Assembly (NCBI GenBank): GCA_029881255.1 | Contig: JAOUMY010000007.1 | Span: forward strand, 1-64,000 | Direction of reading: 5' to 3' | Source: Gammaproteobacteria bacterium | GTDB lineage: Bacteria; Pseudomonadota; Gammaproteobacteria; S012-40 | Length of the DNA: 64,000 nt | In this document: positions 1-7,609 of the stretch, in pieces | How the letters are laid out: each line of letters opens with the position of its first letter | Position numbering within the stretch: position 1 is the first letter of the stretch | Notes under the pieces: generated by a model | Told to the model about the DNA's origin: nothing | The model's database searches: none | The model's input: only the letters and a program-made list of their open reading frames with translations | Made by a program: the position numbers and the translations under genes

Positions 1-245
1 CCCACGCCAGCGCCAGCACCAGCGCCGGCTCCAGCGCCAACCCCGGCACCAGCACCAGCACCAGCAGCAGGCGGACACCATGGCGGAGGTGGGGGCGCAC
101 CAGCTCCTGCGCCAGCACCGGCACCGGCACCAGCACCAGCACCAGCACCAGCACCAGCACCAGCACCAGCACCAGCACCGCCGGCTCCAGCACCTGCTCC
201 TCCAGCACCAGCACCAGCACCAGCTCCGGCGCCAGCACCGGCAGT
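1..245 (+). repeat. Degenerate hexanucleotide GCACCA/GCGCCA/GCACCG tandem repeat
   Basis: In-frame tandem hexamers encode (Pro-Ala)n. They vary at third positions (gca/gcg, cca/ccg), with a perfect GCACCA run around 133-175. The unit is a multiple of three, so copy-number change would lengthen or shorten the linker without breaking the frame. Confidence 0.85.
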
Positions 246-879
246 AGCCCCAACGCCTCCAGTTGGAATGGTCAACATGTCTGGATTTTCATCAACCTTG
301 CCAGGCATGACGGAAGTATCCAACCTTGCTTCGAATGCCGTTTGGGATTTTTTTGCGGGAGCACTCAATCTGGAATTGACTGTTTTACCTGGCGACAGGC
401 AAATAACGGTGTGGAATTTGGCTAGCAGTGAATTGATCATGATTTTGAACATCACAGGAAATTCCAGTTCGATCTCAACAGTAAACCGGCAATTCACCAA
501 CATTCCTTGCGAACTGGCTGTTTACGCACAGGGACGCTTTCAGGTTTTAACCGTTTCGAATATTTCTGCTACAAGCTGTGTGTCTGGTAGTGGCGCGCTT
601 GCGCGAATAGAGACGCGTTTTCCAAATGCGATTGTGTCAACGTCGCAGTCTGATTTGACGATCCAGGCTGGCAGTATTCGGTCTTTTGAGGCCGCTTCGG
701 CCCCAGGAATTGAGTACCTGTGGTGGATACAGCAAATGAATCTGGTGGGCAGTCAGCGACAATTTGGCCCGATACAGTTCAATACGCCAGGTGTCTTTAC
801 CGTCACTTTGAATGTGAGAAATACCGAAGGGCTGGTTGATCCTGTTCCCAAACGCCTAAACATCAACGTTGTGCCTTAG
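1..879 (+). CDS. Ala/Pro-repeat protein with degenerate C-terminal PKD-like domain (5' end outside window)
   Basis: The reading frame is open from base 1, so the gene begins before the window. About the first 85 codons are Pro-Ala dipeptides, broken once by a His/Gly stretch near base 75. A domain of about 100 residues with two cysteines follows (an 'IPCEL' motif and 'ATSC'), then a PKD-like beta-sandwich near the C terminus with the family signatures 'TPGVFTVTLNVRN' and a closing 'LNINVV' strand. The lipoprotein at 2335-4671 has the same two-Cys domain and PKD module, so the two are paralogues in shuffled order. By analogy it is probably an exported or surface protein in which the PA segment acts as an extended spacer. 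The export signal is not visible. Function unknown. Confidence 0.8.
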   Translation, partial: PTPAPAPAPAPAPTPAPAPAPAAGGHHGGGGGAPAPAPAPAPAPAPAPAPAPAPAPAPAPPAPAPAPPAPAPAPAPAPAPAVAPTPPVGMVNMSGFSSTLPGMTEVSNLASNAVWDFFAGALNLELTVLPGDRQITVWNLASSELIMILNITGNSSSISTVNRQFTNIPCELAVYAQGRFQVLTVSNISATSCVSGSGALARIETRFPNAIVSTSQSDLTIQAGSIRSFEAASAPGIEYLWWIQQMNLVGSQRQFGPIQFNTPGVFTVTLNVRNTEGLVDPVPKRLNINVVP

Positions 880-895
880 GGGTGAGGGCTGGACT

Positions 896-1309
896 TTAGG
901 GTGTAAGCAATAAATCATCAAGTTCAGCGCTAAAAAAGAGATGGCTGGTGCATCGGCAATCGGATGATCCAAAACCCGTAACCGGCATGCTGGCAGCATT
1001 GCGTTGAGCGAGTTCGTTTGCCCAAACGTGTTCAAGTCGTTTTTCGGGCGCGATTACATATTTGACCGGTTCAGTATGTGCGCGCAAAAAATCGATGTGC
1101 CATCGTTGTGTTTTATTGTCTGATAAATGTCGTCCAAGTCGGGCACGAATGCCGCCAGGACCAAACGCGCTGCCGACATAGACGTAATATCCTTTCGCAA
1201 AGTGGAACATCCCGAGTTTGCCTATGCCTATATTTCCGCTTGTTTCCGCAAATAAATAGAGTGCGTATGTGCCTTGCTGCTGAGTCAAATTTTCCTGTCT
1301 GAAGTACAC
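896..1309 (-). CDS. GIY-YIG nuclease-fold protein of the DUF123 (Uri) family
   Basis: This small protein (137 aa from a GTG start) spans the DUF123/COG1833 version of the GIY-YIG fold. The first strand is 'TYALYLF', the second 'GYYVYVGSA', followed by 'RLGRHL' with the conserved Arg, and a C-terminal 'SSDCRCTSHLFFF'-like Cys/His stretch ('DCRCTSHL'). Family members resemble a standalone URI domain and are presumed DNA-acting nucleases; their role is not settled. The GTG lies 6 bases after the yheT stop, so it is probably the last gene of that transcript. There is no strong Shine-Dalgarno; a TTG seven codons later preceded by AGGA is an alternative start. Confidence 0.8.
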   Translation of the reverse strand: MYFRQENLTQQQGTYALYLFAETSGNIGIGKLGMFHFAKGYYVYVGSAFGPGGIRARLGRHLSDNKTQRWHIDFLRAHTEPVKYVIAPEKRLEHVWANELAQRNAASMPVTGFGSSDCRCTSHLFFSAELDDLLLTP

Positions 1310-1315
1310 GAGTGT

Positions 1316-2272
1316 TTACAGGTATTGTTTCAAGTAGGTTGGAATTCTCGTTTCCAGCCAATAGTGCGGCATAAACGGGATACGGCCGGAAACAAAACCC
1401 ACATGACCACCTTTTTCAAATACTTCCAGTGTTGTAGTCGCAGAGATTGAAGCCTTATCCGGGATGCAGTCTCTGTTCATAAACGGGTCGTCGGCAGCGT
1501 GAATAATCAAGGTATGGTGCTGAATACTGCGCAAGTGATTCAAGGCGCTACATTCATCGTAATAGTGCCGAGCATCTCGATAACCGTGTAGGGGACCGGT
1601 AATGACATCATCAAACTGACGAAAATTACGCAAGCCCCTTATGCATTGATAGTCAAAAGGCGGTGTTATGCGTCGGAATTTTTCCTGAGCCTTACGTTTT
1701 AGCGTGTTCAGAATATTCCATTGATAGAGCCGTGAAAATCCACGATCCATTACATCGGCAATCTGGTGCAAGTCGAACGGGACCGATACGGCGACCGCAG
1801 CGCGCAAGGGCAGATCAGGTCTCTTAGCCAACAGGTTGAGTAATGCTGACCCGCCTATGGAAATACCAACAGCAGCGATTCTGGTGTGTGGTTCACGCTT
1901 GGCAAGTAGATCGATGATATAGCCAGTGTCCTCTGATTCACCGGCGTGATAGCCACGGGCAAGACGATTGGACTCATGTGAAGCGCCTCGGAAATGCATG
2001 ACCACGCCCCGCCAGCCAATGCGGTGAAATTGTTTTAACAGACCTTTGGCGTAACGGGATTCTACACAACCGCCAAGTCCGTGGAAGATAACTACGATAG
2101 GGCCGCTATTCCCCTTGGTCCAGGCCAAATCAATAAAATCACCATCAGGGAGTTCTATTCGCTCCGGACGAATATCCACCTTTGGTGTCAGGCGGAATAG
2201 GTTGGGCCAAATGGTTTGGGCGTGTCGGTGGCGCAACCACCATGCGGGACGAAAAGAGGCGTTTTTTATCAT
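1316..2272 (-). CDS. yheT: YheT-family alpha/beta hydrolase
   Basis: This 318-aa protein has the COG0429/YheT layout: an N-terminal 'PAWWLRHRHAQTIWP' motif, oxyanion segment 'FHGLGG', nucleophile elbow 'GISIGG', a late Asp in 'HAADDPF' and catalytic His in 'GGHVGF'. It has no signal peptide, so it is probably cytoplasmic. Enzymes of this group are carboxylesterase-like with unknown physiological substrates. The conserved N-terminal motif starts six codons in, which supports this ATG. A TATAAT sequence ends only 6 bases upstream of the ATG, so the transcript may be nearly leaderless. The GIY-YIG gene follows 6 bases after the stop. Confidence 0.9.
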   Translation of the reverse strand: MIKNASFRPAWWLRHRHAQTIWPNLFRLTPKVDIRPERIELPDGDFIDLAWTKGNSGPIVVIFHGLGGCVESRYAKGLLKQFHRIGWRGVVMHFRGASHESNRLARGYHAGESEDTGYIIDLLAKREPHTRIAAVGISIGGSALLNLLAKRPDLPLRAAVAVSVPFDLHQIADVMDRGFSRLYQWNILNTLKRKAQEKFRRITPPFDYQCIRGLRNFRQFDDVITGPLHGYRDARHYYDECSALNHLRSIQHHTLIIHAADDPFMNRDCIPDKASISATTTLEVFEKGGHVGFVSGRIPFMPHYWLETRIPTYLKQYL

Positions 2273-2278
2273 GCGGGT

Positions 2279-2284
2279 ATTATA
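2279..2284 (-). promoter_or_regulatory. Candidate -10 box (TATAAT) for yheT
   Basis: On the minus strand a perfect TATAAT lies 6 bases before the yheT ATG, between that codon and the upstream terminator. Transcription would start at or near the start codon. The -35 position falls inside the terminator hairpin and shows no good match, so this rests on one hexamer. Confidence 0.3.
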
Positions 2285-2285
2285 G

Positions 2286-2317
2286 AAAAAAAGGCCTGAA
2301 AATCAGGCCTTTTTTTT
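2286..2317 (-). terminator. Rho-independent terminator after the PKD lipoprotein gene
   Basis: Perfect stem GGCCTGA/TCAGGCC with an AAA loop, flanked by 7 A and 7 T. It is symmetric, so it could act on either strand. It lies 18 bases past the stop of the leftward PKD gene and isolates it from yheT. Confidence 0.92.
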
Positions 2318-2334
2318 CTAAGCAGTTTTAGGAC

Positions 2335-4671
2335 TTATGGCAATGGGAACGTGATTGGAAGCACCGTCACCGTGATCTTCGCTGGCGTGGGGTCGGCGAT
2401 ACCGGCCGCATTGACGACGCGCAGTTCAATATCCCATATACCTTCCATTGTAAAAGTCACATTACCTGGACTCTGAGCAGTAGAGTTTCCCGCTCCCCCA
2501 TCAATATCCCAGAAGAACTCTAGTGGCAGACCATTGGGATCAGCCCCCATGCCGGCCAGTTCTATGGTATTACCTACCGTGATCGTAATATTGCCATCTG
2601 GCGATACGATAAAACTCTCTGGTGCCCCTGCCAATGGTGAAGCCGGTGTCGCTGGCGCAGGCACAGGGTCCGCTGGTGGTGGTACCGGATCTGCTGGTGG
2701 TGCAGGATCTGCTGGTGGTGGTACCGGATCTGCCGGTGGTGCAGGATCCGCTGGTGGTGCAGGATCCGCTGGTGGCGCTGAACCAGCTGGTATAACCGTA
2801 ATGACAACCTGTGGCGGTGTGGGATCAACATTACCAAGCGAATCTATCGACAGCATAGTAACGGTGTACATACCAGGTGTGGCAAATACCACCGGGCCAG
2901 GGTTTTGTTCTAAAGAATCCGGTATAGCGGGATCTCCGAAGTTCCAGAGATAGGTAATGGGATGGTTACCCGCGGCGTCGTCTCCTTCGCCCTGGAAATC
3001 CACGGCCATACCGGCTTCTATGATCACATCACCAGGTGGTGACACGATTTCTCCTTCAGGACCAAGCGGCGCAGGCGCAGCTGGGTCGACAACTGTAACC
3101 ACGAGTTCAGCCGGCGTAGGATCAGCCTGCCCGAGCGAGTCAGTCGCGGTCAATGTAACGGTGTAAATTCCAGGTGCTTCATAGACGACTGGCGCTGGAA
3201 TCTGTTCAGTAGATACAGGTATGGCTGGATCGCCAAAGTCCCAGGCAAATGTCAGAGGTTCGTTTCCAGCTGGAGAACTGCCCGCACCGATAAACTGCAG
3301 TGCATCACCAATATTGACGGTAACGTCAGCCGCTGGTTCGACTATGACGCTGTCAGGAAAATCATTATTGGTTACCGTGGCATCTAATACAGTAATCATG
3401 CGGGTGGCAGGCGTGGGATCAGCAAGCCCAAGCGCATCGACAACCACTAGTGATACGGTGAATATACCTGGTGTCGGGAAGGTGATCAGTCCTGGCGCCT
3501 GGCCAACCGTGCTATTCGCACCGCCACCAAAATCCCAGAAGTAGTTTAATGGTTCATTGCCGTCCGGGTCCGTACCTGAGCCGATGAAAAACAGACTGTC
3601 ACCCGAGAAAATCACCATATTGTTGTTCGGCGAAATGATGTTTCCTGATGGCGCGAGGTTCTCTGTAATTGCTGCGACAACGGTGATATCGACGCTGACA
3701 GGGTCAACATTACGATTACCCTGTTGGTCGTAAACCGTTAGCGTCACAGTAAAGGTTCCTACTTCGTTGAATGTCACCATTCCCGGACTTTGCTGCGTGC
3801 TATTCGGCGCCGCGCCAGCAAAGTTCCACAGAAAGGTGAGTGCGCCCGTGCCACTGGGATCAAAAGCTGAACCGGAGAAGAAGACCTGTTCGCCTAGCAT
3901 TACGGTCATCGGGCCTGCAGGTGAGTCAATATTTGCAATTGGAGGAGCGCCAAGAATACTTGTCGTTGCTGGTAAAACCTGGATACGGCGTGTGGCGGGA
4001 AGCGCGCTCGCTCCGGCGCTATTGGCGACGTTTAGCTTTACGTTATATATGCCAGGCTTAGTGAATCGTATGGCGCCTGGATTTTGGATATTGGATGTGT
4101 CGGATGCGCCATCAAATTCCCACTGGAAGGTTAATGGGTCTATTGCATTGTCCGGGCTACCTGTTGATGTAAAAAATACGCTATCACCGGCACTGATTCT
4201 AACATCGCTGATCGGCGTGAGAATTATCGCTTGTGGCAGGTTGTTTACACCAACAAAAGGGCTTGCGCTTCGCACATTTGTCAGGTCACGAGTGCGTGAC
4301 ATGGAGTTGCAGCTCGCTGGTGAATTTTCGATTTTACTGACCTGCACTCGTCCATTTACCTGAGCTTTGATGGCACAGGGAACGGTTTGCGGTTTTTGCA
4401 GATTGAAGCGCCAGTAGTGTTCGTTGTGAATCAGGGTGGTGGCGATTAACTCGCCGCTATCGTTGTTGACCAGGGTGACTTTGGAACCATCTCCGTGGCC
4501 GTGACCGCTAACGTGTAGAATTTCGCTACCGGCATCCCAATGCGCAGATTGGATTACGGATCGTGAGGCGGTTGGAAGAGGTTCGCATGCACTGAGCAAA
4601 ACACTTAGTAACACGCCTAGCCACAAGAGATACTCTTTTTTGAAGACGGCAGTTAGAGATGAATGTGACAT
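2335..4671 (-). CDS. Lipoprotein with six PKD domains
   Basis: From the ATG at 4671 (GGGGAA seven bases upstream) the protein is 778 aa with a lipoprotein signal ending in 'LLSAC' (Cys29). Longer in-frame starts would bury that signal. A two-Cys domain comes next ('TVPC' ... 'SPASC'), shared with the protein at 1-879. Five PKD domains of about 90 residues follow, each with 'PLTF.WDF'-like and 'PGIYTVTL'-like strands; then a Pro/Ala/Asp linker near residues 610-680 and a sixth PKD domain. PKD domains mediate protein or carbohydrate contacts in surface proteins. No catalytic domain is present, so an adhesive or structural outer-membrane-anchored role is inferred. It stands alone with its own terminator. 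Confidence 0.88.
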   Translation of the reverse strand: MSHSSLTAVFKKEYLLWLGVLLSVLLSACEPLPTASRSVIQSAHWDAGSEILHVSGHGHGDGSKVTLVNNDSGELIATTLIHNEHYWRFNLQKPQTVPCAIKAQVNGRVQVSKIENSPASCNSMSRTRDLTNVRSASPFVGVNNLPQAIILTPISDVRISAGDSVFFTSTGSPDNAIDPLTFQWEFDGASDTSNIQNPGAIRFTKPGIYNVKLNVANSAGASALPATRRIQVLPATTSILGAPPIANIDSPAGPMTVMLGEQVFFSGSAFDPSGTGALTFLWNFAGAAPNSTQQSPGMVTFNEVGTFTVTLTVYDQQGNRNVDPVSVDITVVAAITENLAPSGNIISPNNNMVIFSGDSLFFIGSGTDPDGNEPLNYFWDFGGGANSTVGQAPGLITFPTPGIFTVSLVVVDALGLADPTPATRMITVLDATVTNNDFPDSVIVEPAADVTVNIGDALQFIGAGSSPAGNEPLTFAWDFGDPAIPVSTEQIPAPVVYEAPGIYTVTLTATDSLGQADPTPAELVVTVVDPAAPAPLGPEGEIVSPPGDVIIEAGMAVDFQGEGDDAAGNHPITYLWNFGDPAIPDSLEQNPGPVVFATPGMYTVTMLSIDSLGNVDPTPPQVVITVIPAGSAPPADPAPPADPAPPADPVPPPADPAPPADPVPPPADPVPAPATPASPLAGAPESFIVSPDGNITITVGNTIELAGMGADPNGLPLEFFWDIDGGAGNSTAQSPGNVTFTMEGIWDIELRVVNAAGIADPTPAKITVTVLPITFPLP
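2655..2790 (-). repeat. In-frame repeat encoding the PADPAPP linker
   Basis: Alternating copies of about 15-21 bases built on 'ggtgcaggatc(c/t)gctggtg' and 'ggtaccggatctgctggtg' encode 'PADPAPPADPVPP' units between PKD domains 5 and 6. Adjacent copies are nearly identical, which suggests recent slippage or unequal recombination. Confidence 0.7.
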
Positions 4672-5311
4672 ATAAATTCCCCACATATTATTACTGTTCC
4701 CACATGACACTCGAAACAAGTTCTGCTTCGGGGATGGAATTCGGAGAATATAAGCCAACATATCCACATTGGCAGTGCGTGGAAGACGGAAAGGTTTTCT
4801 GAGTGGTTCGCGATCAGGTTACCTTACAGACGAACGATATCGGTTACTCGACCTCAATCACTCATAAATTTTCTCCGGGCGTTAAACTCCGGTTTCACTT
4901 CACCACGCGCTGCCGGTAGATTCATTCCCTTCCCCACGTGTTGCCAGGATTTTTATTGTTGATCCTTTGGCACTTTCTACTTCAGCGTCTTTCTTGTTTT
5001 TGTAAGGTCAGCATTTCACATGCGCTTCAGATTGTTCTTATTGTTGTGTCATCTGACCGCGAACCACATTTTCACGTTGACGGGTTCTATGCTCTATTTC
5101 TAAGCTGAATCAAACCTGAACCAATTCCTACAATTTACTCAGGATTGTCTTAAAGCCCTAACCTTACGCCTAACCTTACGTTAGGGGGGCTTTATAACAT
5201 GCGGAATATTAGGCAATTATTAAAGTTACAATTGTTTATCAAATCGGTATAAAACTGAGCTGACTTTGGAACGAAAACAAGATAGGAAAACTATCATTCG
5301 GGAGAGTCAGC
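4672..5311. other. 640-bp intergenic region between divergent PKD lipoprotein and TetR genes
   Basis: No supported gene on either strand. It must hold the promoters for the leftward PKD gene and the rightward TetR gene. The only clear structure is the inverted repeat with an internal 12-bp duplication at 5152-5193. The rest is AT-rich with no motif I can defend. Confidence 0.6.
5152..5193. repeat. Inverted repeat enclosing a tandem 12-mer (CCTAACCTTACG x2)
   Basis: AAAGCCCTAA pairs imperfectly with TTAGGGGGGCTTT, and the interval carries two direct copies of CCTAACCTTACG. It lies about 120 bp upstream of the TetR gene. It could be a regulator operator or an RNA hairpin; there is no T tract, so it is not a standard terminator. 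Confidence 0.45.
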
Positions 5312-5866
5312 GTGGCTCGTAAAAATACAGCAGCACAAATCATTGAACAGGCGACCAAGTTGTTCAGAAACAGCGGCTACCATGCCACGTCGATGAACGA
5401 TATCGCTCAAAGCGTGGGTTTAAAAAAGGCTAGTCTATACAATCACTTTCCAAGCAAGGAAGAGATTGCCAGAGCCGTGGTCAAGCATGTTACGCAAGAG
5501 TTTCAGCAACATGTCTTCGATATCGCAAAAGATGGAAGCCTATCGCAAACTGATCGAGCGCATAAAATTGCTGATTTTCTCTATCAGCAGTTCACTGAAA
5601 ATCGTGGAAGCGTGGTCGCGTCGCTATCGATGGGAGAGCTAGACGATAAGGAACTCCCAATGGCAGAGATTCGCAGCTTCGTCGATGAGTGGCAGAGTTC
5701 GTTGGTGAAATTGCTGGTGCCTCGGCTTCAGGAAAATGAAGCGCGTTGTAAGGTGCAGGAATTTGTGGCTTGTCTCCATGGGGGCCAGGTGATGATGCGT
5801 CTCTACAATGAAAGGCGCGACCTCATACGCAAAGCTTGCGATGAATTTGCGCAACTGGCTGCGTGA
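5312..5866 (+). CDS. TetR/AcrR-family transcriptional regulator
   Basis: This 184-aa protein has an N-terminal TetR helix-turn-helix over about residues 6-52. Its signatures are 'ATKLFRNSGYHATSMNDIA', 'VGLKKASLYNHF' and 'SKEEIARAV'. The C-terminal ligand and dimer domain is divergent, as is normal for the family, so the inducer cannot be predicted. The GTG start is supported by GGGAGAG 7 bases upstream. It stands alone, convergent with the FimV-like gene and divergent from the PKD lipoprotein gene. It may control itself or the PKD gene through the long shared upstream region (inference). Confidence 0.92.
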   Translation: MARKNTAAQIIEQATKLFRNSGYHATSMNDIAQSVGLKKASLYNHFPSKEEIARAVVKHVTQEFQQHVFDIAKDGSLSQTDRAHKIADFLYQQFTENRGSVVASLSMGELDDKELPMAEIRSFVDEWQSSLVKLLVPRLQENEARCKVQEFVACLHGGQVMMRLYNERRDLIRKACDEFAQLAA

Positions 5867-5883
5867 GCGAGCCGCGTTGTAAC

Positions 5884-5914
5884 AAAAAAGAGGCCACAAT
5901 GGCCTCTTTTTTTT
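5884..5914. terminator. Bidirectional rho-independent terminator between TetR and FimV-like genes
   Basis: Stem GAGGCC/GGCCTC with loop ACAAT, six A on the left and eight T on the right. It serves both convergent genes. Confidence 0.92.
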
Positions 5915-5936
5915 GTGTATTCACTCAGTGAATTTG

Positions 5937-7340
5937 CTACCGATCTGGTTGTGCGATTCCCAGTTGTTCTGCCTGATTTTGCGCCTGTTTTTCCAGTGTT
6001 TTGAGTTTCATCTGTAGCTCACTGTTTTCCGTTCTATACTCCGATATCGTATTGCGGACGGCTTCAAGCTGTTCCAACAAATCGTTGAGTTCCTTCCGTT
6101 TGCGTTCCTGATCCTTCTTCAGTTCCGCGACTTTGCCAATATTGCGGGATGAGGCGATATTATTCTGGTACTCAGGCTGCTTTGGCGCGCGGCGCGCGGT
6201 GCGGTCAGGGACCGCCTTAGTCGAGAATCGCAGACGCTGCCCGGACATCAAGCTACCGTAGCGGCGTCCGGAAAATGCTTCTGGGTTTAGCTGATATAAC
6301 ACGGCCATGCGGGCACTATTATCCAAGTCAGAGTAATCAGCGAATTTCTCTGCAATGCGCGACAGGGATTCACCTGGACGAACTGGGCCATAACGGAACT
6401 CACCATCACCAAGTTCCTCGATTCTTGAAGCTTTTGGCCGACTGGCGACTTGTGGCTCGACTGGCGGCAAGGCTTTGACTGGAGGCGTTACCTCTTCCTC
6501 TATTACGGGATCTACGGCAGGAGGAATTGGTTCCTCAGCCTGGGCCAACGCGGTTTCTTCAGTCGCCGGAACCGGCTCTGGTATTGGCTCTGGCATAGAT
6601 TCTGGCATTGACTCTGGCTCGTCAATTGGCGGGACTTCTGCGGTATTTTCCGCCACTTCAGTTACTGTTGGAGGCTCGGGTTCGAAGGAGTCATCAACGA
6701 TTTTGGTCTCAGGGACTACGGGTTTGACCGGAGTCTTGGCGACTTCAGTCACCGGAGTGATGGTTTCCACCGGCTTCTTAGGCTGTTTTGTTACGGTATT
6801 TTGAACCGGAGTTCTGGTTTCTGTAAAAGGTTTGCCCCCCGGAATGTCGTCAGCAATGATGACGCCTGCGCTATCGAAGGCCATGTTTTCGCGAGGGTCA
6901 CGGGATGCATTCTTGGATGTCGTCGGAGACAAAAAGATATTGAATTGCTTACGGATTTGCCCACCACTCCAGGTGAATTCAATTAGCAGGTTGAGTATAA
7001 GCTCGTGGACCGGCGCACTGCTTCTGACTTGTATAAAAGGCTTATCATCACTGGAAATACGCACGGTGAGATTCATGTCCTTGAGCAAAGGCACCCAATC
7101 CACCCCTTCTTTCAAATAGGTGCTTTGATGGGAGACCTGGGCCATCAGAGAATCGATTTCCGCACTTTTGAAAGAGGGGATATTGATTTCGGCTAGCAAT
7201 GGTTCCGCATAGCTCGATTTCACAGATATTTCGCCAATGCTCAACGCGCTGGCCTGAAGTGGCAGCAAGAACAATAAAACTAAAATATATACGTGAAACC
7301 TGTTCAATTTCTTAGCCTTAGCTATTACAGAAAATTCCAT
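5937..7340 (-). CDS. FimV-like N-terminal domain and LysM protein
   Basis: From the ATG at 7340 the protein is 467 aa. A signal peptide ends at 'LQASA', followed by the FimV/HubP N-terminal domain beginning 'LSIGEISVKSSYAEPL' with 'DWVPLL' and 'FTWSGGQIRKQF'. A long Pro/Glu/Thr-rich segment follows, then a LysM-like peptidoglycan-binding stretch ('PGESLSRIAEKF' ... 'LMSGQRLRF') and a C-terminal coiled coil. FimV and HubP organise the cell pole in gammaproteobacteria, but those proteins are usually much longer, with a membrane segment and a cytoplasmic TPR tail. Neither is visible here, so this looks like a short periplasmic relative. An upstream TTG at 7361 is a possible but less likely start. 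Confidence 0.8.
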   Translation of the reverse strand: MEFSVIAKAKKLNRFHVYILVLLFLLPLQASALSIGEISVKSSYAEPLLAEINIPSFKSAEIDSLMAQVSHQSTYLKEGVDWVPLLKDMNLTVRISSDDKPFIQVRSSAPVHELILNLLIEFTWSGGQIRKQFNIFLSPTTSKNASRDPRENMAFDSAGVIIADDIPGGKPFTETRTPVQNTVTKQPKKPVETITPVTEVAKTPVKPVVPETKIVDDSFEPEPPTVTEVAENTAEVPPIDEPESMPESMPEPIPEPVPATEETALAQAEEPIPPAVDPVIEEEVTPPVKALPPVEPQVASRPKASRIEELGDGEFRYGPVRPGESLSRIAEKFADYSDLDNSARMAVLYQLNPEAFSGRRYGSLMSGQRLRFSTKAVPDRTARRAPKQPEYQNNIASSRNIGKVAELKKDQERKRKELNDLLEQLEAVRNTISEYRTENSELQMKLKTLEKQAQNQAEQLGIAQPDR

Positions 7341-7609
7341 TACATATATAGCGGCAGCCAAAATTAATTCTTAATCACTGCCTACATGCCTTCTTTTGCA
7401 GGGAAAGGAAGGCATGTTCTATTCACAATCTTTTAAAATCAATCTAAAACTCATATACCGTGTATATTGTATGCCATATCCACTGAGTAGCTGTGATTTT
7501 CGAATTCGCTCCTTCCTTGTACGACTAAACCGCAGAAAAACTTAAATAACTTTTTTCTTTGTGTCGATAGCCTTAGACAGTTTGATTTCAAAGGAAGATT
7601 TTCGATCTC

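Noticed and set aside
896-1361. Alternative overlapping ORFs at 1078-1302 (+) and 1113-1361 (-)
   Set aside because: Both overlap the GIY-YIG gene in other frames and have no motifs.
2534-4363. Several long plus-strand ORFs opposite the PKD lipoprotein gene
   Set aside because: They are Gly/Ser/Ala-rich mirror translations of the Pro/Thr-rich PKD gene, with no ribosome-binding sites and no family motifs.
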